The position numbers and the translations under genes were made by a program. This document shows positions 46,229 to 55,625 of a stretch of DNA of 64,000 nucleotides, piece after piece (positions within the stretch are counted from its first letter, which is position 1; the number at the start of each line of letters is the position of its first letter). The notes beneath the pieces are model-generated. The model saw only the letters and a program-made list of their open reading frames with translations, had not been told where the DNA came from and searched no databases. The DNA lies in the NCBI GenBank assembly GCA_035568175.1, contig DATMON010000011.1, positions 1-64,000 of the forward strand, read 5' to 3'. Source of the DNA: AV40 sp035568175 (GTDB taxonomy: Bacteria > Verrucomicrobiota > Verrucomicrobiia > Chthoniobacterales > UBA10450).

Positions 46229-49200
46229 TGAGTGCGTGCAAGTGCAGTCACCGTCGCGGAGAATTGCCGGGTTCCGGAGCTGCTCGGCGCGCTTTTTCCA
46301 CCGCCATCTGGCGCTAATCGCGCCGTGGGTTTGGCAGCGGTAGAAGAGCGAGTTGCAGTACTCGAAACGATGATTTTTCCACCTTGAGGGGGAGTGGAGG
46401 CATTGAGCAGCGAAAGCAGCTGCCCTGAGTTGCTCACACTGATGGCGCTGCCCGCTGTGTTAACGGACGGACTGATACTCCGACTCGATAAGGTTTGATT
46501 ACTTATGCCTGTCGTGCCGCTGGAAGAGAATGAGCTAGGAGCGGTACCGAACGTTGGTGCGCTTGCGAGCGGTTGCGGGTTCTTCGCGCCGTTTCCTGCG
46601 AATGTGCCGTTCGATGGATTCGATCCTCCGAACCCGGAATAATTGGCGCTGTTAGTATAAATGTTGGCCGCGCCGCCGGCGCCCGCGATCGTGACCGTAA
46701 CGCCGGAATTGATAGTGATCGTGTTAGCGGCCAAGTCCATTTCCGTGCCGCTGCTCAGCGTGACATTTGCAACGAAGTCTAACGTGCCGTTACTGCTCGG
46801 CGCATAGAGCTTTAACAGTGAATCCGCGGAAATCGCGCCGCCGCCAATGATAAGTTGGCCGTTCGTCCCAAACGCGCCGATTTTCACGATATCCGCGCGA
46901 ACATCGGCGCTCGAAAGATTGACCTGACCGTTATCCCCGGCGTGCTCGATGTCGACTGTGCCGCGATCGGCTTGCACCGTTCCGTCAATATTAACGCTGC
47001 TAGTGTTGTTCGTCGGTGACGTCGCCATGATCGCGATCTTTCCGCCAGGACCTGGTGCGGCGGCATCGAGCAAAGCCAGCAACTGCGCGCCGCTGGCAAG
47101 GTCAATCGCAACGCCGCTCGTTTTGCCACTCGTGATATTAATGTTCCCGCCAGCCGCGCTTTTGCGACTTCCGGCATCATGCGAAACTTGAATCCGGTTA
47201 TTGACCGTTATCTGGCCACTGTTTGCGGTCAGGTTCACCGTGCCACCCGTTCCACCGGTGGAAACGCTGCTGCCGTTTGCGCCAGTGGAAGCTTCGATAT
47301 CACTTCCCACCGTGATGTCGCCACTGGTTGCGGTCACGCTAAAGGTTCCACCATTTCCCCCCGGCGAAGAAGGACCGGTCGCGTCTCCGCCATTCAACAG
47401 CGCGCCGTTGATCTGGCTAGCGGCAGATCCGAACGTTACGGACGGAGCGGAGAGGCTCAGCGTACCGCCGGGGCCGCCATTTACTCCGTTGAAATTGATA
47501 CCGTTTACAGCGGAGAGTGCGCCGGCAGCCGTCACCGTGATTGTCCCTGAGGTTCCGGTTATTTGATCTACTGCGGCATTACCGGCGATCGAGAAATTGC
47601 CGGCGTTAGTAGTGCGCAGGGTCCCGCCGGTAACGCTGACGTTGTTGATGAGTTGTACCTGTGACGTAATACCATCGGAGAGGATAACTCCCCCAGTGTT
47701 ATTGAATTGACCGCCATTGAGCACGAGCCCGCCCGCAGCGGTGGCCTCCAAAAGTCCCTGGTTAACAAAGCCCCCGCCATTGGGATTTACTACCGCGCTC
47801 TGGGTGGTGGGAGTGATGATCAGCGCATTGGTCGCCGAAGTGGCGTCGATCACTCCGGCCGACTGGTTGATGAACTCAATCGAGTTACTCACCCCAATCT
47901 GTCCCGCTCCCGAAATCGTGTTGTTAACGTTGGTCAATGTCTCGGTGCCGGTGTTGGCCGTGCCCCAAATGCGGTTGTTGGGACTGTCGCTTAAGATCAC
48001 GTTGCCCCCACCGGTCAGCATCGTCCCGTCCGCGATGCGCAAGTCGGCAGTGTTCGCGCCCGCGTTAATTGAGATTGTGCCAGTGTTAGTGATCGTGCCG
48101 TTCAAGAACGTTGTGCTGTTGTTGGTAACCTGGTAGGTACCGGCAATGGTGAGCGCACCCTGGCTCGTTCCATCCAGGGTCGCGGCGTGGCCGGCGGCAG
48201 TCTGGAACAGACCACTCCCGCTCAGCGTCCCGCCAGAAATAGTGACGCTATTTTCAAGAGTCACGTTATTGCCACTGCCAACTGCCTCAATCATCGCAGC
48301 TTTATTGTTGAACTGACCGCCGTTGAGCACGAGCCCGCCCGCGGCGGTGGCCTCCAAAAGTCCTTGGTTAACAAAGCCCCCGCCATTGGGATTTACTACC
48401 GCGCTCTGGGTGGTGGGAGTGATGATCAGCGCATTGGTCGCGGAAGTGGCGTCGATCACTCCGGCCGACTGGTTGATGAACTCAATCAAGTTGCCTGCCC
48501 CAATCTGTCCCGCTCCCGAAATCGTGTTGTTAACGTTGGTCAATGTCTCGGTGCCGTTGTTGGCCGTACCCCAAATGCGAGCGTTGGGACTATCGCTTAA
48601 GATCACGTTGCCCCCACCGGTCAACATCGTCCCGTCCGCGATGCGCAAGTCGGCATTGTTCGCGCCCGCGTTGATTGAGATTGTGCCTGTGTTAGTAATC
48701 GTGCCCTTCAGGAAGGTGGTGCTGTTGTTGGTAACCTGATAGGTGCCGGCAACGGTGAGCGCACCCTGGCTCGTTCCATCCAGGGTCGCGGCGTGGCCCG
48801 CGGCAGTCTCTATCAGGCCACCCCCGCTGTCGCTCAGCGTTCCACCGGAAATCGTGACGCTATTTTCAAGATACACGTTATTGCCGCTGCCAATTGCCTC
48901 AATCGTCGCACCATTATTGTTAAACTGGCCGCCGCTGAGTACCAGTCCGCCCGCGGCGGTGGCCTCCAAAAGTCCCTGGTTAACAAAGCCCCCGCCATTG
49001 GCACTTACCAGCGTACTGTCGTTCGTGGGAGTAATGATTAGTGCATTGGTGCTGGAAGTGGCGTCGATCACTCCGGCCGACTGGTTGATGAACTCAATCA
49101 AGTTGCCTGCCCCAATCTGTCCCGCTCCTGAGATCGTGTTGTTAACGTTGGTCAATGTCTCGGTGCCGGTGTTGGCCGTGCCAAAAATGCGAGCGTTGCC

Positions 49201-52200
49201 ATTCTCGCTCAAGATCACGTTGCCCCCACCGGTCAGCATCGTCCCGTCCGCGATGCGCAAGTCGGCATTGTTCGCGCCCGCGTTAACTAAGATTGTGCCA
49301 CTGTTGGTAATCGTCCCACTCAGATTTGTCGTGGTGTTGTTGTCCAATTGGATGGTGCCCGCTCCGGAAAAATGTGTCCCATTAGTGAAAGTCCAATTGC
49401 TGGCAAACTCCACGGTCGCGCCGGCGGCTGCCGAGAATGTACCGGCACTCGTCCCGCCGACAGAAAAGAGCAGCGTGCCGTTTTCCGACGACACAGTGCC
49501 AGAGTTATTGAGAGGAATGTTAAAGTTGTCGGTTCCAGTCCCAGTGGTCTTAGACAGCGTGCCCGAGTTGTTAAAGGTCGCTGAGCCGCTGAAGACGTTG
49601 CTGCCATCAAAGCTAACATTGTAGGTCCCACTGTTACTGATGGTGGTGCCGTTGACGGTCATTAACGCGGATTGGTTACTTGTGCCGGCAGTAAAAAGAT
49701 TGCCACCCTGAATTGTGCCGCCACTGAATTGTAATCCCGCGTTCAAGGTCAGCGGATTAGTCAGCTGCAGCGTTCCGCCACTCATTTGGAACTGTTGGAT
49801 GGTGACGCCGGAGACAATGTCCTGAGTGAGCGTTCCGGCCGATTGTACCGCATTATAAAGGTTACCGCCGGAATTGTTAGGCACAGTGTTCGGGTTCCAA
49901 CTCGTCGGATCGCTCCAGTTTCCGGCGGGCGCGCCCAAATACGTAATGGTAGTGACGGACGGCCCGCCACCGCTACCGAACGGCGGCGCACTTGACAAAG
50001 GTTGTGTGGTGGCCCCGTTGCCGGCAAAAGTCCCCGTCGTGCTGCCGTTGCCACCAAACCCGGTATAATTCGCGATGTTGGTAAAGACTGACGCTGGATC
50101 GGTGCTTCCTCCGATGGTTACGACGACACCATTAAAGATTGTCACCTTGTTTGCAGCGATGACCACCGCCGAACTCTGATTGCTTAACGTCACGTTGGAG
50201 ATGAAGTCGATCGACCCGTTGCTGCCGGGCGCATAAAGTTGAAGCAAGGTATTCGCAGAGATGCTGCCGCCGCCGATTGTGAGCGTGCCGTTAGTGCCGA
50301 ACACGCCGACCTTGACGATGTCGGCGCGGACAGTGGCATTGCTGAACGTGATAGCTCCATCTCCGGCAATGGTGCTAAGGAACGTCCCACCAACATTATA
50401 GCTACCGCCATTGAAATCGATCGCCGCGGATGCCGCCCCGCTGCCGAGAATCTGGACAGTCGCATCGTTGGCAACAGTCATCGTTACGGGGTTGCTCAAC
50501 CCAATGTTCACATCGCCAGCGCCGGTGATGTTCAACGTGCCACTCGTTAGGGTGGCGCCATCGATCGTGATTACCGGCGTCGGACCAACCGGATCATTTT
50601 GATCCATCGTGATCGTGCCGCGATCGGCTTCGATCGTTCCGTTAACGATAATGTCCGCGCCCTTCGTCGATAACGTGATCGAACCGCCCGGGCCGGGTGC
50701 GTTCGCGTTGACCAAGGAGAGTAATTGTCCATTTGCGCCAACGGTAATTCCCGTGCCAGTAGTCAAATTGCTTTGCAAATCAATCGTGCCGCCGCTGGCG
50801 CTTTGCCGCGGAGCCGCAGAATCATCAGATGACACTTGAATAGTGTCGTTCACCGTCACCATGCCTCCCGTCGAGAGTAGAGTGACCGACCCGCCTGCTC
50901 CGCTGTAGACCCCGGCAGCAGTGTTCAATCCAGTCGTTGCGGTAATGTCCGCACCATGATTGGCCGTAATGTCGCCGGTCGTGTTAACGATGAAAGTGCC
51001 GCCATCACCGCCGTTAGTTGGGCCGCCTCCGCTGAAACTTCCGGCGTCCGCGCCGTTGAAATTCGTGTTCCCTATCCCAGTCGCCGAATCGAAAGTAAGA
51101 GTAGTGGCGTTGATTGTAAGCAAGCCGCCGGATGAGTGGCCGTCGATCCCGTTGAATTGATTACCGCTGTAATCGATCCCAACCGGTGAAATGATGGAGT
51201 TGATATTAAACGTCTCCTGCACCGTTGCGCCGCCAGGCGAAACAACAAAGGCCGTGATGCCATTCGACCCAACTGTGAGAACGCCATTGGGCGCATTGAT
51301 GTTCTCCACGTCGACACCGTTTGCGGTGATGTTGCCGCCGGCTGCAACTGTCCCGAATGCCCCGAGCTGGCCAGTCACATCAATTGTCGATCCAGCCGTC
51401 ATATTGCTTACGAGAGCGTTACCTCCGATGGAAATGAAAGTGCCCGCCATCAGCGTACTGATTCTGACGTTGCTCGCGGCCGTAAAGGAACCGGTGGCGG
51501 TCGCCGTGTTGCTCAGCGTATTATTAACAACGTCGAGGCCATGAACACTGATGTCGCCGCCCGAAGTCAGCGTCAGATCGCCGGCAATGAAATCAATGTT
51601 CGGCGCATTGATCCCGCCGCTTCCGGCAGTGAACGTCACACTGCTCGAATTGGAAAAATCAAGTGTCGTTGGCGTCGAACTTGTGAGATTGATTGTAGTC
51701 GCAGTCGCGGTCAGTGTGTCCCAGCCGAAAGGTTGACCGCCGCCCGTAACGGCGACGTTCAAAGTATTGGCTGCATTCAAAACAAAGGAGCCACTGTTAT
51801 CGGGCGGATTAGGGAACTTGCTTCCGTCGATGTTAATGTTGGAAAGCGATTCAATATCGACGTTGGTCGCGGTGATCACCCCCGATCCTGCGAGAAAATC
51901 TCCGCCGGAAAGGGACGAGAACTGGTCTGTCACAGTTATGTTCCCATTTACCTGTACCGTCCCTCCGGAGTACAAATCCACGACGCTGCCGCCTGAAATA
52001 GGGCTCGCCAGCGTCAAATTGGAACTTGAGCCCCGGGCATAAAAGCTGAGGTGGTCGATCCCGGAAAATGAAATCTGCGATCCAAGATTGATCGAGCCAT
52101 CTTGCGTAATGAAATCAAGGCGCGGGATGCCAGTGAACGTCAACGTTCCTCCGGGACCTCCGGAAGTGATGGTGCCGACTGCTACCAGCGCAAGATGGGT

Positions 52201-53313
52201 CGCGCCGCCAGATGGGACGATGATTGTTGGATTACCGGTTAGCTCAAGGTCCGAGAATTTGAAGACCGCAACCGGTAGATTATTCTGCAACCCGCTGAAC
52301 ACCATTTGATCGAACGACGTCGGCGCTTCGCCGAACAGATATTCCGACGGCGTGCCATCCAGTGCGGTGCCGCGATAAAGCTTTCCAAAATCGGTCACGC
52401 CGTTGGTGGTACCGTTGGTGGTAATCGATGGGTCAGTTTGAATCTGCGTTCTGGAACTGATCAAGTACGGATCCGGTGACGTGATTGTTGATGGCGGTCC
52501 GAATTCGCTCGGCGTCGCGAAGGGTGTTGGCGGAGGCGGAGGGCTTGCGCCCGGGTTCGACACGATGTTTTGAGAGATTATATCGACAATGTCTTTTGTT
52601 GGAGGCGGACTTGCGCCGGGGCTTGATTGCGTCGTCTGCTGATCGATGACCTGCAAAATCAGCGGCAAGTTCGCCAGGTCAGGAAAATCGACGATCAGGG
52701 CCGAGGTTTCGACAACATTTTTTACATCAAACTTTTCTGGTTGAGTTATGTGCCCGTCTGCCGTCAGCATTACCATTTCACCGCCGTGGAGCGTGACGGC
52801 TTCGCCCGGATGCCCCGTAGGATAGAAAGTCCCAATGCCTTCCAGGATCAGAAATTTTGTAGGTGGGCCAGTTCCGAAAAGCGCGGTGCCACCTTGCACT
52901 GCCGCCGTGGCCACCTGGCTCTTAATCGTTGCAGCCGCGCTTTTCGGTGGGACCTCCAGGAGAACAGATCCGCTGGCGAGATCAAGTTCGCGAGCGTTTC
53001 CGTTCATACTGAAAACCGTGTTTGCGCCAAGACGGGTTACCGTCAGATCGGTGAAGGTCAGCTCTGCTCTCGATTCCGTGCCGGTCCGAACGGCCATTCC
53101 TGTTCTGACCTCTTCATTTAGAGCGGCGGAACGAGCTGTAGCATTTGATTCAAGCAAGCTTACATCTTGGATTACTTGAGAAAGACGCGCGCTTTGTAAT
53201 GAAGCGCCATCGGCTGCTAGTAACACGAGCATGCACGCCAAGAGCGCCCGGCTAATGGTTAACAACCGCGGTTTCAATCCGACCCTTGAGTGACTGATGG
53301 CTTTGGCTCTCAA
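46225..53313 (-). CDS. Giant FecR-domain beta-helix repeat surface protein
   Basis: 2362 aa from a TTG at 53313, where TTGA overlaps the stop of the upstream FecR gene and a GGAAG ribosome-binding site precedes it. The frame is open to 53556, but that part overlaps the upstream gene by about 245 bp and is rejected. A signal peptide lies near residues 15-40 (ALLACMLVLLAADGASLQ). A FecR-like domain spans about 50-215 (GTESRAELTFTDLTVTRLGA, GGTALFGTG). A Pro/Ser-rich linker follows, then some 2000 residues of Gly/Asn/Thr/Ser-rich short strands (DITVGSDIEAS-like), typical of parallel beta-helix adhesins, including about three 202-204-residue near-identical repeats. No autotransporter barrel is attached; a separate barrel gene follows directly. 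Likely a cell-surface or matrix adhesin. Confidence 0.85.
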   Translation of the reverse strand: MRAKAISHSRVGLKPRLLTISRALLACMLVLLAADGASLQSARLSQVIQDVSLLESNATARSAALNEEVRTGMAVRTGTESRAELTFTDLTVTRLGANTVFSMNGNARELDLASGSVLLEVPPKSAAATIKSQVATAAVQGGTALFGTGPPTKFLILEGIGTFYPTGHPGEAVTLHGGEMVMLTADGHITQPEKFDVKNVVETSALIVDFPDLANLPLILQVIDQQTTQSSPGASPPPTKDIVDIISQNIVSNPGASPPPPPTPFATPSEFGPPSTITSPDPYLISSRTQIQTDPSITTNGTTNGVTDFGKLYRGTALDGTPSEYLFGEAPTSFDQMVFSGLQNNLPVAVFKFSDLELTGNPTIIVPSGGATHLALVAVGTITSGGPGGTLTFTGIPRLDFITQDGSINLGSQISFSGIDHLSFYARGSSSNLTLASPISGGSVVDLYSGGTVQVNGNITVTDQFSSLSGGDFLAGSGVITATNVDIESLSNINIDGSKFPNPPDNSGSFVLNAANTLNVAVTGGGQPFGWDTLTATATTINLTSSTPTTLDFSNSSSVTFTAGSGGINAPNIDFIAGDLTLTSGGDISVHGLDVVNNTLSNTATATGSFTAASNVRISTLMAGTFISIGGNALVSNMTAGSTIDVTGQLGAFGTVAAGGNITANGVDVENINAPNGVLTVGSNGITAFVVSPGGATVQETFNINSIISPVGIDYSGNQFNGIDGHSSGGLLTINATTLTFDSATGIGNTNFNGADAGSFSGGGPTNGGDGGTFIVNTTGDITANHGADITATTGLNTAAGVYSGAGGSVTLLSTGGMVTVNDTIQVSSDDSAAPRQSASGGTIDLQSNLTTGTGITVGANGQLLSLVNANAPGPGGSITLSTKGADIIVNGTIEADRGTITMDQNDPVGPTPVITIDGATLTSGTLNITGAGDVNIGLSNPVTMTVANDATVQILGSGAASAAIDFNGGSYNVGGTFLSTIAGDGAITFSNATVRADIVKVGVFGTNGTLTIGGGSISANTLLQLYAPGSNGSIDFISNVTLSNQSSAVVIAANKVTIFNGVVVTIGGSTDPASVFTNIANYTGFGGNGSTTGTFAGNGATTQPLSSAPPFGSGGGPSVTTITYLGAPAGNWSDPTSWNPNTVPNNSGGNLYNAVQSAGTLTQDIVSGVTIQQFQMSGGTLQLTNPLTLNAGLQFSGGTIQGGNLFTAGTSNQSALMTVNGTTISNSGTYNVSFDGSNVFSGSATFNNSGTLSKTTGTGTDNFNIPLNNSGTVSSENGTLLFSVGGTSAGTFSAAAGATVEFASNWTFTNGTHFSGAGTIQLDNNTTTNLSGTITNSGTILVNAGANNADLRIADGTMLTGGGNVILSENGNARIFGTANTGTETLTNVNNTISGAGQIGAGNLIEFINQSAGVIDATSSTNALIITPTNDSTLVSANGGGFVNQGLLEATAAGGLVLSGGQFNNNGATIEAIGSGNNVYLENSVTISGGTLSDSGGGLIETAAGHAATLDGTSQGALTVAGTYQVTNNSTTFLKGTITNTGTISINAGANNADLRIADGTMLTGGGNVILSDSPNARIWGTANNGTETLTNVNNTISGAGQIGAGNLIEFINQSAGVIDATSATNALIITPTTQSAVVNPNGGGFVNQGLLEATAAGGLVLNGGQFNNKAAMIEAVGSGNNVTLENSVTISGGTLSGSGLFQTAAGHAATLDGTSQGALTIAGTYQVTNNSTTFLNGTITNTGTISINAGANTADLRIADGTMLTGGGNVILSDSPNNRIWGTANTGTETLTNVNNTISGAGQIGVSNSIEFINQSAGVIDATSATNALIITPTTQSAVVNPNGGGFVNQGLLEATAAGGLVLNGGQFNNTGGVILSDGITSQVQLINNVSVTGGTLRTTNAGNFSIAGNAAVDQITGTSGTITVTAAGALSAVNGINFNGVNGGPGGTLSLSAPSVTFGSAASQINGALLNGGDATGPSSPGGNGGTFSVTATSGDITVGSDIEASTGANGSSVSTGGTGGTVNLTANSGQITVNNRIQVSHDAGSRKSAAGGNINITSGKTSGVAIDLASGAQLLALLDAAAPGPGGKIAIMATSPTNNTSSVNIDGTVQADRGTVDIEHAGDNGQVNLSSADVRADIVKIGAFGTNGQLIIGGGAISADSLLKLYAPSSNGTLDFVANVTLSSGTEMDLAANTITINSGVTVTIAGAGGAANIYTNSANYSGFGGSNPSNGTFAGNGAKNPQPLASAPTFGTAPSSFSSSGTTGISNQTLSSRSISPSVNTAGSAISVSNSGQLLSLLNASTPPQGGKIIVSSTATRSSTAAKPTARLAPDGGGKSAPSSSGTRQFSATVTALARTQ
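47700..49400 (-). repeat. Tandem repeats of 606 and 612 bp in the giant gene
   Basis: The plus-strand marker GTTAACAAAG occurs at 47761, 48367 and 48979, and the sequence around each copy is highly similar for about 500 bp. The unit encodes about 202-204 residues, with shared blocks NNTISGAGQIG, SAGVIDATS and GGFVNQGLLEATAAGGL. The third copy is the most diverged at its far end. The repeats stay in frame. Confidence 0.85.
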
Positions 53314-54182
53314 GGTCGGGCTTCCTGGGAAGGCGGTGGTGGTATGCGACTGGAAGCGCTTGCGCGCGTGGGTTCGGGCGTCGGCGCGGCACTTACACTT
53401 GATGAGTTGACGACTGAAACCAACGAGCTGCCTCGAAAGATTACCAGATTTGTATCGAGCAACCTCCTCTTCGATTTTGCTTTTTGCTGGCGCTCGCTCG
53501 CTGCCGTTATCAATCGTTCGTTTGAAAGTGGCAGGAAATTCTGAACCAGTGGGCAAGTTTTTACGAACCGTTCGATATCGAAATTGACCGGATCAGTTAG
53601 GGGAGCCGCCGCATTTCCGAAGATCATTTCGCCGGGATGAACCAGAACAGAATCGCCAAGCCTAGCGGGTCGATATAACCGTGTCGTGCCTTCAAGCACG
53701 AGGAATTTGAAAACCGTCGGGTGATACTCAAGCAACGCAGTTGCGCGACTAACCACTGCCGACATCGCGCCTGCTTGCACCTTGCCTTTGTTATTGCCCG
53801 GAAAATCAAGCAACAGCGCACCGCGCGATAATTCGATGACATTTTTTGACTTCAGTGTTAGCGCCGCGTTCGCGCCCAGACGTGTCACGCCTTGATTGTC
53901 GAAGGTGAGCTCGACGCGCGAATCTGCGCCGGTGATTATCTCGTTTTCTTCGCCGACGCGATCGCCAACTGAAGCGGTTCGGGAATTGGCATCCTTCATT
54001 AAGAAAGTCGCTTCTTTAATGATAGCGGTAATCTGAGGTCTTTCGGATGCAGCGCTCGCTCCCGTGTTAGGAATTATGATCGGGGCAAAAAGCAACCCCG
54101 CTAACGCGTAGTACCCCCCAACTGCTAGATGCCTGGCCACAAAGCGGAACGCCGTTCTGAGGCTTACCGGCCCTTGAGTCAA
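53310..54182 (-). CDS. Exported FecR-domain protein
   Basis: 290 aa from a TTG at 54182; the ribosome-binding site is weak and a later start is possible. An N-terminal hydrophobic segment (YYALAGLLFAPIIIP) acts as signal peptide or anchor. A FecR-like domain covers about residues 50-200 (ADSRVELTFDNQGVTRLGA, LSRGALLLDFPG, FLVLEGTTRLYRP). The C-terminal tail is basic, then Pro/Ser-rich (APTPEPTRASASS). It resembles the head of the giant protein downstream, so the two probably share an origin. FecR domains in anti-sigma pathways sense outer-membrane events, but no ECF sigma factor is nearby, and this group is more likely structural. Its stop overlaps the giant gene's TTG start. Confidence 0.82.
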   Translation of the reverse strand: MTQGPVSLRTAFRFVARHLAVGGYYALAGLLFAPIIIPNTGASAASERPQITAIIKEATFLMKDANSRTASVGDRVGEENEIITGADSRVELTFDNQGVTRLGANAALTLKSKNVIELSRGALLLDFPGNNKGKVQAGAMSAVVSRATALLEYHPTVFKFLVLEGTTRLYRPARLGDSVLVHPGEMIFGNAAAPLTDPVNFDIERFVKTCPLVQNFLPLSNERLITAASERQQKAKSKRRLLDTNLVIFRGSSLVSVVNSSSVSAAPTPEPTRASASSRIPPPPSQEARP

Positions 54183-54197
54183 GTTCTACTTACCGGC

Positions 54198-54451
54198 GGT
54201 AGTGTCCAATTTGCCGTGAGAATTGAAGTAAAAGCGCGGCACCAGTGACTCCTAGTGCCGCGCTAATGGAGAAGCCCAATTGGGATTCTTTCCAGCCTGA
54301 GGGAAATCTGTTTAAGCAGCCTCGGTGCCTGTAAAATTAATGCCGGGCAAAGCCCGTGATGACGATCACGAACACGCCCAAGAAGCCTAGGAGATAGTTT
54401 GTCACGCTTCTTGTCCCAGCATCTCCAGTGCCGTCAAATTAGGACACTACC
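54198..54451. mobile_element. MITE-like element with imperfect terminal inverted repeats
   Basis: The left end reads GGTAGTGTCCAATTTGCCG and the right end, reversed, reads GGTAGTGTCCTAATTTGACGG: about 18 of 20 bases agree, with one inserted T. The 254-bp element between them contains no gene, only a strong hairpin (54233-54264) and a smaller one near 54342. No transposase is nearby and no clear target duplication is visible. It lies just upstream of the FecR gene and may carry its promoter. Confidence 0.4.
54233..54264 (-). terminator. GC-rich hairpin followed by T-run on the minus strand
   Basis: Ten-base-pair stem (AGCGCGGCAC with GTGCCGCGCT) and a 12-nt loop. On the minus strand it is followed by TTTT. 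It would stop transcripts entering the FecR operon from the right; no gene on that strand precedes it in the window, so it could instead be a structural part of the inverted-repeat element. Confidence 0.45.
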
Positions 54452-54612
54452 TTACCGGCAACCTTGTCGCGCGGCATCGCTTTCAATTCGTCAAAATTCC
54501 CTCCGCCATTCCTGGCAAATTGGACGAGCGCGACCGTTTCCTCGCCGCGGACCGAAAGGCCATACGTTTGGGGGCCAGAAGCGACCGTGACCTCAAAGGG
54601 CCGATTCTGGTA
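54439..54612 (-). other. Startless reading frame in the 54183-54713 intergenic stretch
   Basis: Fifty-seven minus-strand codons give a protein-like sequence (RPFEVTVASGPQTYGLSV, then GEETVALVQFARNGGG and ELKAMPRDKVAG), but there is no start codon with a ribosome-binding site and the frame begins right after a stop. Its own stop lies in the right arm of the inverted-repeat element, suggesting an older gene truncated by that element. The remaining bases up to 54713 show no further gene; the promoter of the 54714 gene should lie there. Confidence 0.25.
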
Positions 54613-54713
54613 TCATGAAGTAAAGAAAAGATTTTCTAACGCAGGGCCGAGTTGCACTCATTTTTTGTGTAAATTGTTGACTAGGCCTCTTAGTACACTG
54701 TTCAGTTTAGGTC

Positions 54714-55625
54714 ATGTCAGCTGCTTCCGTTCGCGCGCTGCTCGTTCGCTCGATCGACTACGCCGGAATGTTTCCGCCGTGCGACCTCGAACTCGAACCC
54801 GCGCTCAAGAACCAGGCACAGTATGTTCGCGCGCCCGATTCCTGGATGTTATCGACGTTTGTTTTGCCGGTCACAAAATTCTCAGACGCGGCGGCGTTCG
54901 TTTCCCAATTCGACAAGCAGCATCCGCTGCGCATTTCCGCTTTGGGCGCGAAGGCCGAAAATGCAAAGGATTTTCTGTCCGAGCTGAAGAATGCGGCCGA
55001 GATAATCCGTTCGTTTCAAAAGCAGCATCTCGATCTTGTCTCCGTCGTTCAGCTTGAAATGCTCGCTCCTCCGGATGTCGATCTTGCAAAACTGAATGAG
55101 GCGGCTGGTTTGCTCGCAGATTTGAAGTTGCAAACTTTTTGGGAAACGCCGGCCGAATCGGCAGCGCAAACAATTGCTTTACTGGCGCGCGCGAAACAGC
55201 CGGCATTCGGCTACAAACTGCGCACTGGCGGTGTGACAGTGGATGCCTTTCCGAACTCGGTGCAGATCGCGCGGGCAATCCTTGGTTCAACAAAGCATCA
55301 CGTCCCAATCAAATTCACCGCCGGCCTCCATCATCCGATCCGGCAATTTCGCGATGAAGTGAAAACCGAGATGCACGGGTTTCTCAATGTGCTTGGAGCC
55401 GGCGTTCTTTCGGCCGAGCATCATTGGGACGAAGCGCAAACGATTGAGATGCTCGAGGACCAGCGTTCGAGTTCCTTCGAATTTCACGACACCGTCTTTG
55501 CCTGGCGTGATTGGGAAATCACTCTTGATCGGATTAAAGCGCGCCGAAAATTCGTCACTTCGTTCGGCAGCTGCAGCTTTGACGAGCCGCGCGAGGATTT
55601 GCGCGGGCTGGATCTTCTTTCTTGA
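54714..55625 (+). CDS. Conserved hypothetical protein coupled to fumarylacetoacetase
   Basis: 303 aa, cytoplasmic, no signal peptide. The pattern (RSIDYAGMFPPCDLELEPAL, then YKLRTGGVTVDAFPNSVQIA and IKFTAGLHHPIRQF) suggests an alpha/beta-barrel-like enzyme, but I cannot assign it to a named family. It shares the TGATG overlap with the fumarylacetoacetase gene downstream (its TGA contains the base that starts the next ATG), so the two are translated together. A role in aromatic amino-acid breakdown is likely from this pairing alone. Confidence 0.7.
   Translation: MSAASVRALLVRSIDYAGMFPPCDLELEPALKNQAQYVRAPDSWMLSTFVLPVTKFSDAAAFVSQFDKQHPLRISALGAKAENAKDFLSELKNAAEIIRSFQKQHLDLVSVVQLEMLAPPDVDLAKLNEAAGLLADLKLQTFWETPAESAAQTIALLARAKQPAFGYKLRTGGVTVDAFPNSVQIARAILGSTKHHVPIKFTAGLHHPIRQFRDEVKTEMHGFLNVLGAGVLSAEHHWDEAQTIEMLEDQRSSSFEFHDTVFAWRDWEITLDRIKARRKFVTSFGSCSFDEPREDLRGLDLLS

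Noticed and set aside
47700..49400. Possible CRISPR array because of regular repeats
   Set aside because: The units are over 600 bp, in frame and coding; there are no short repeats with unique spacers and no cas genes anywhere in the window.
46573..53121. Many long plus-strand reading frames (up to about 290 codons) opposite the giant gene
   Set aside because: They mirror the Gly/Thr/Asn-rich codons of the minus-strand repeats, are rich in Pro/Ala/Val, repeat with the same 606-612-bp period, and lack ribosome-binding sites and recognisable domains.
53314..53556. Upstream extension of the giant gene frame
   Set aside because: It overlaps the FecR gene by about 245 bp and places the signal peptide about 95 residues inside the protein. 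The TTG at 53313 with GGAAG and a stop-start overlap is better.
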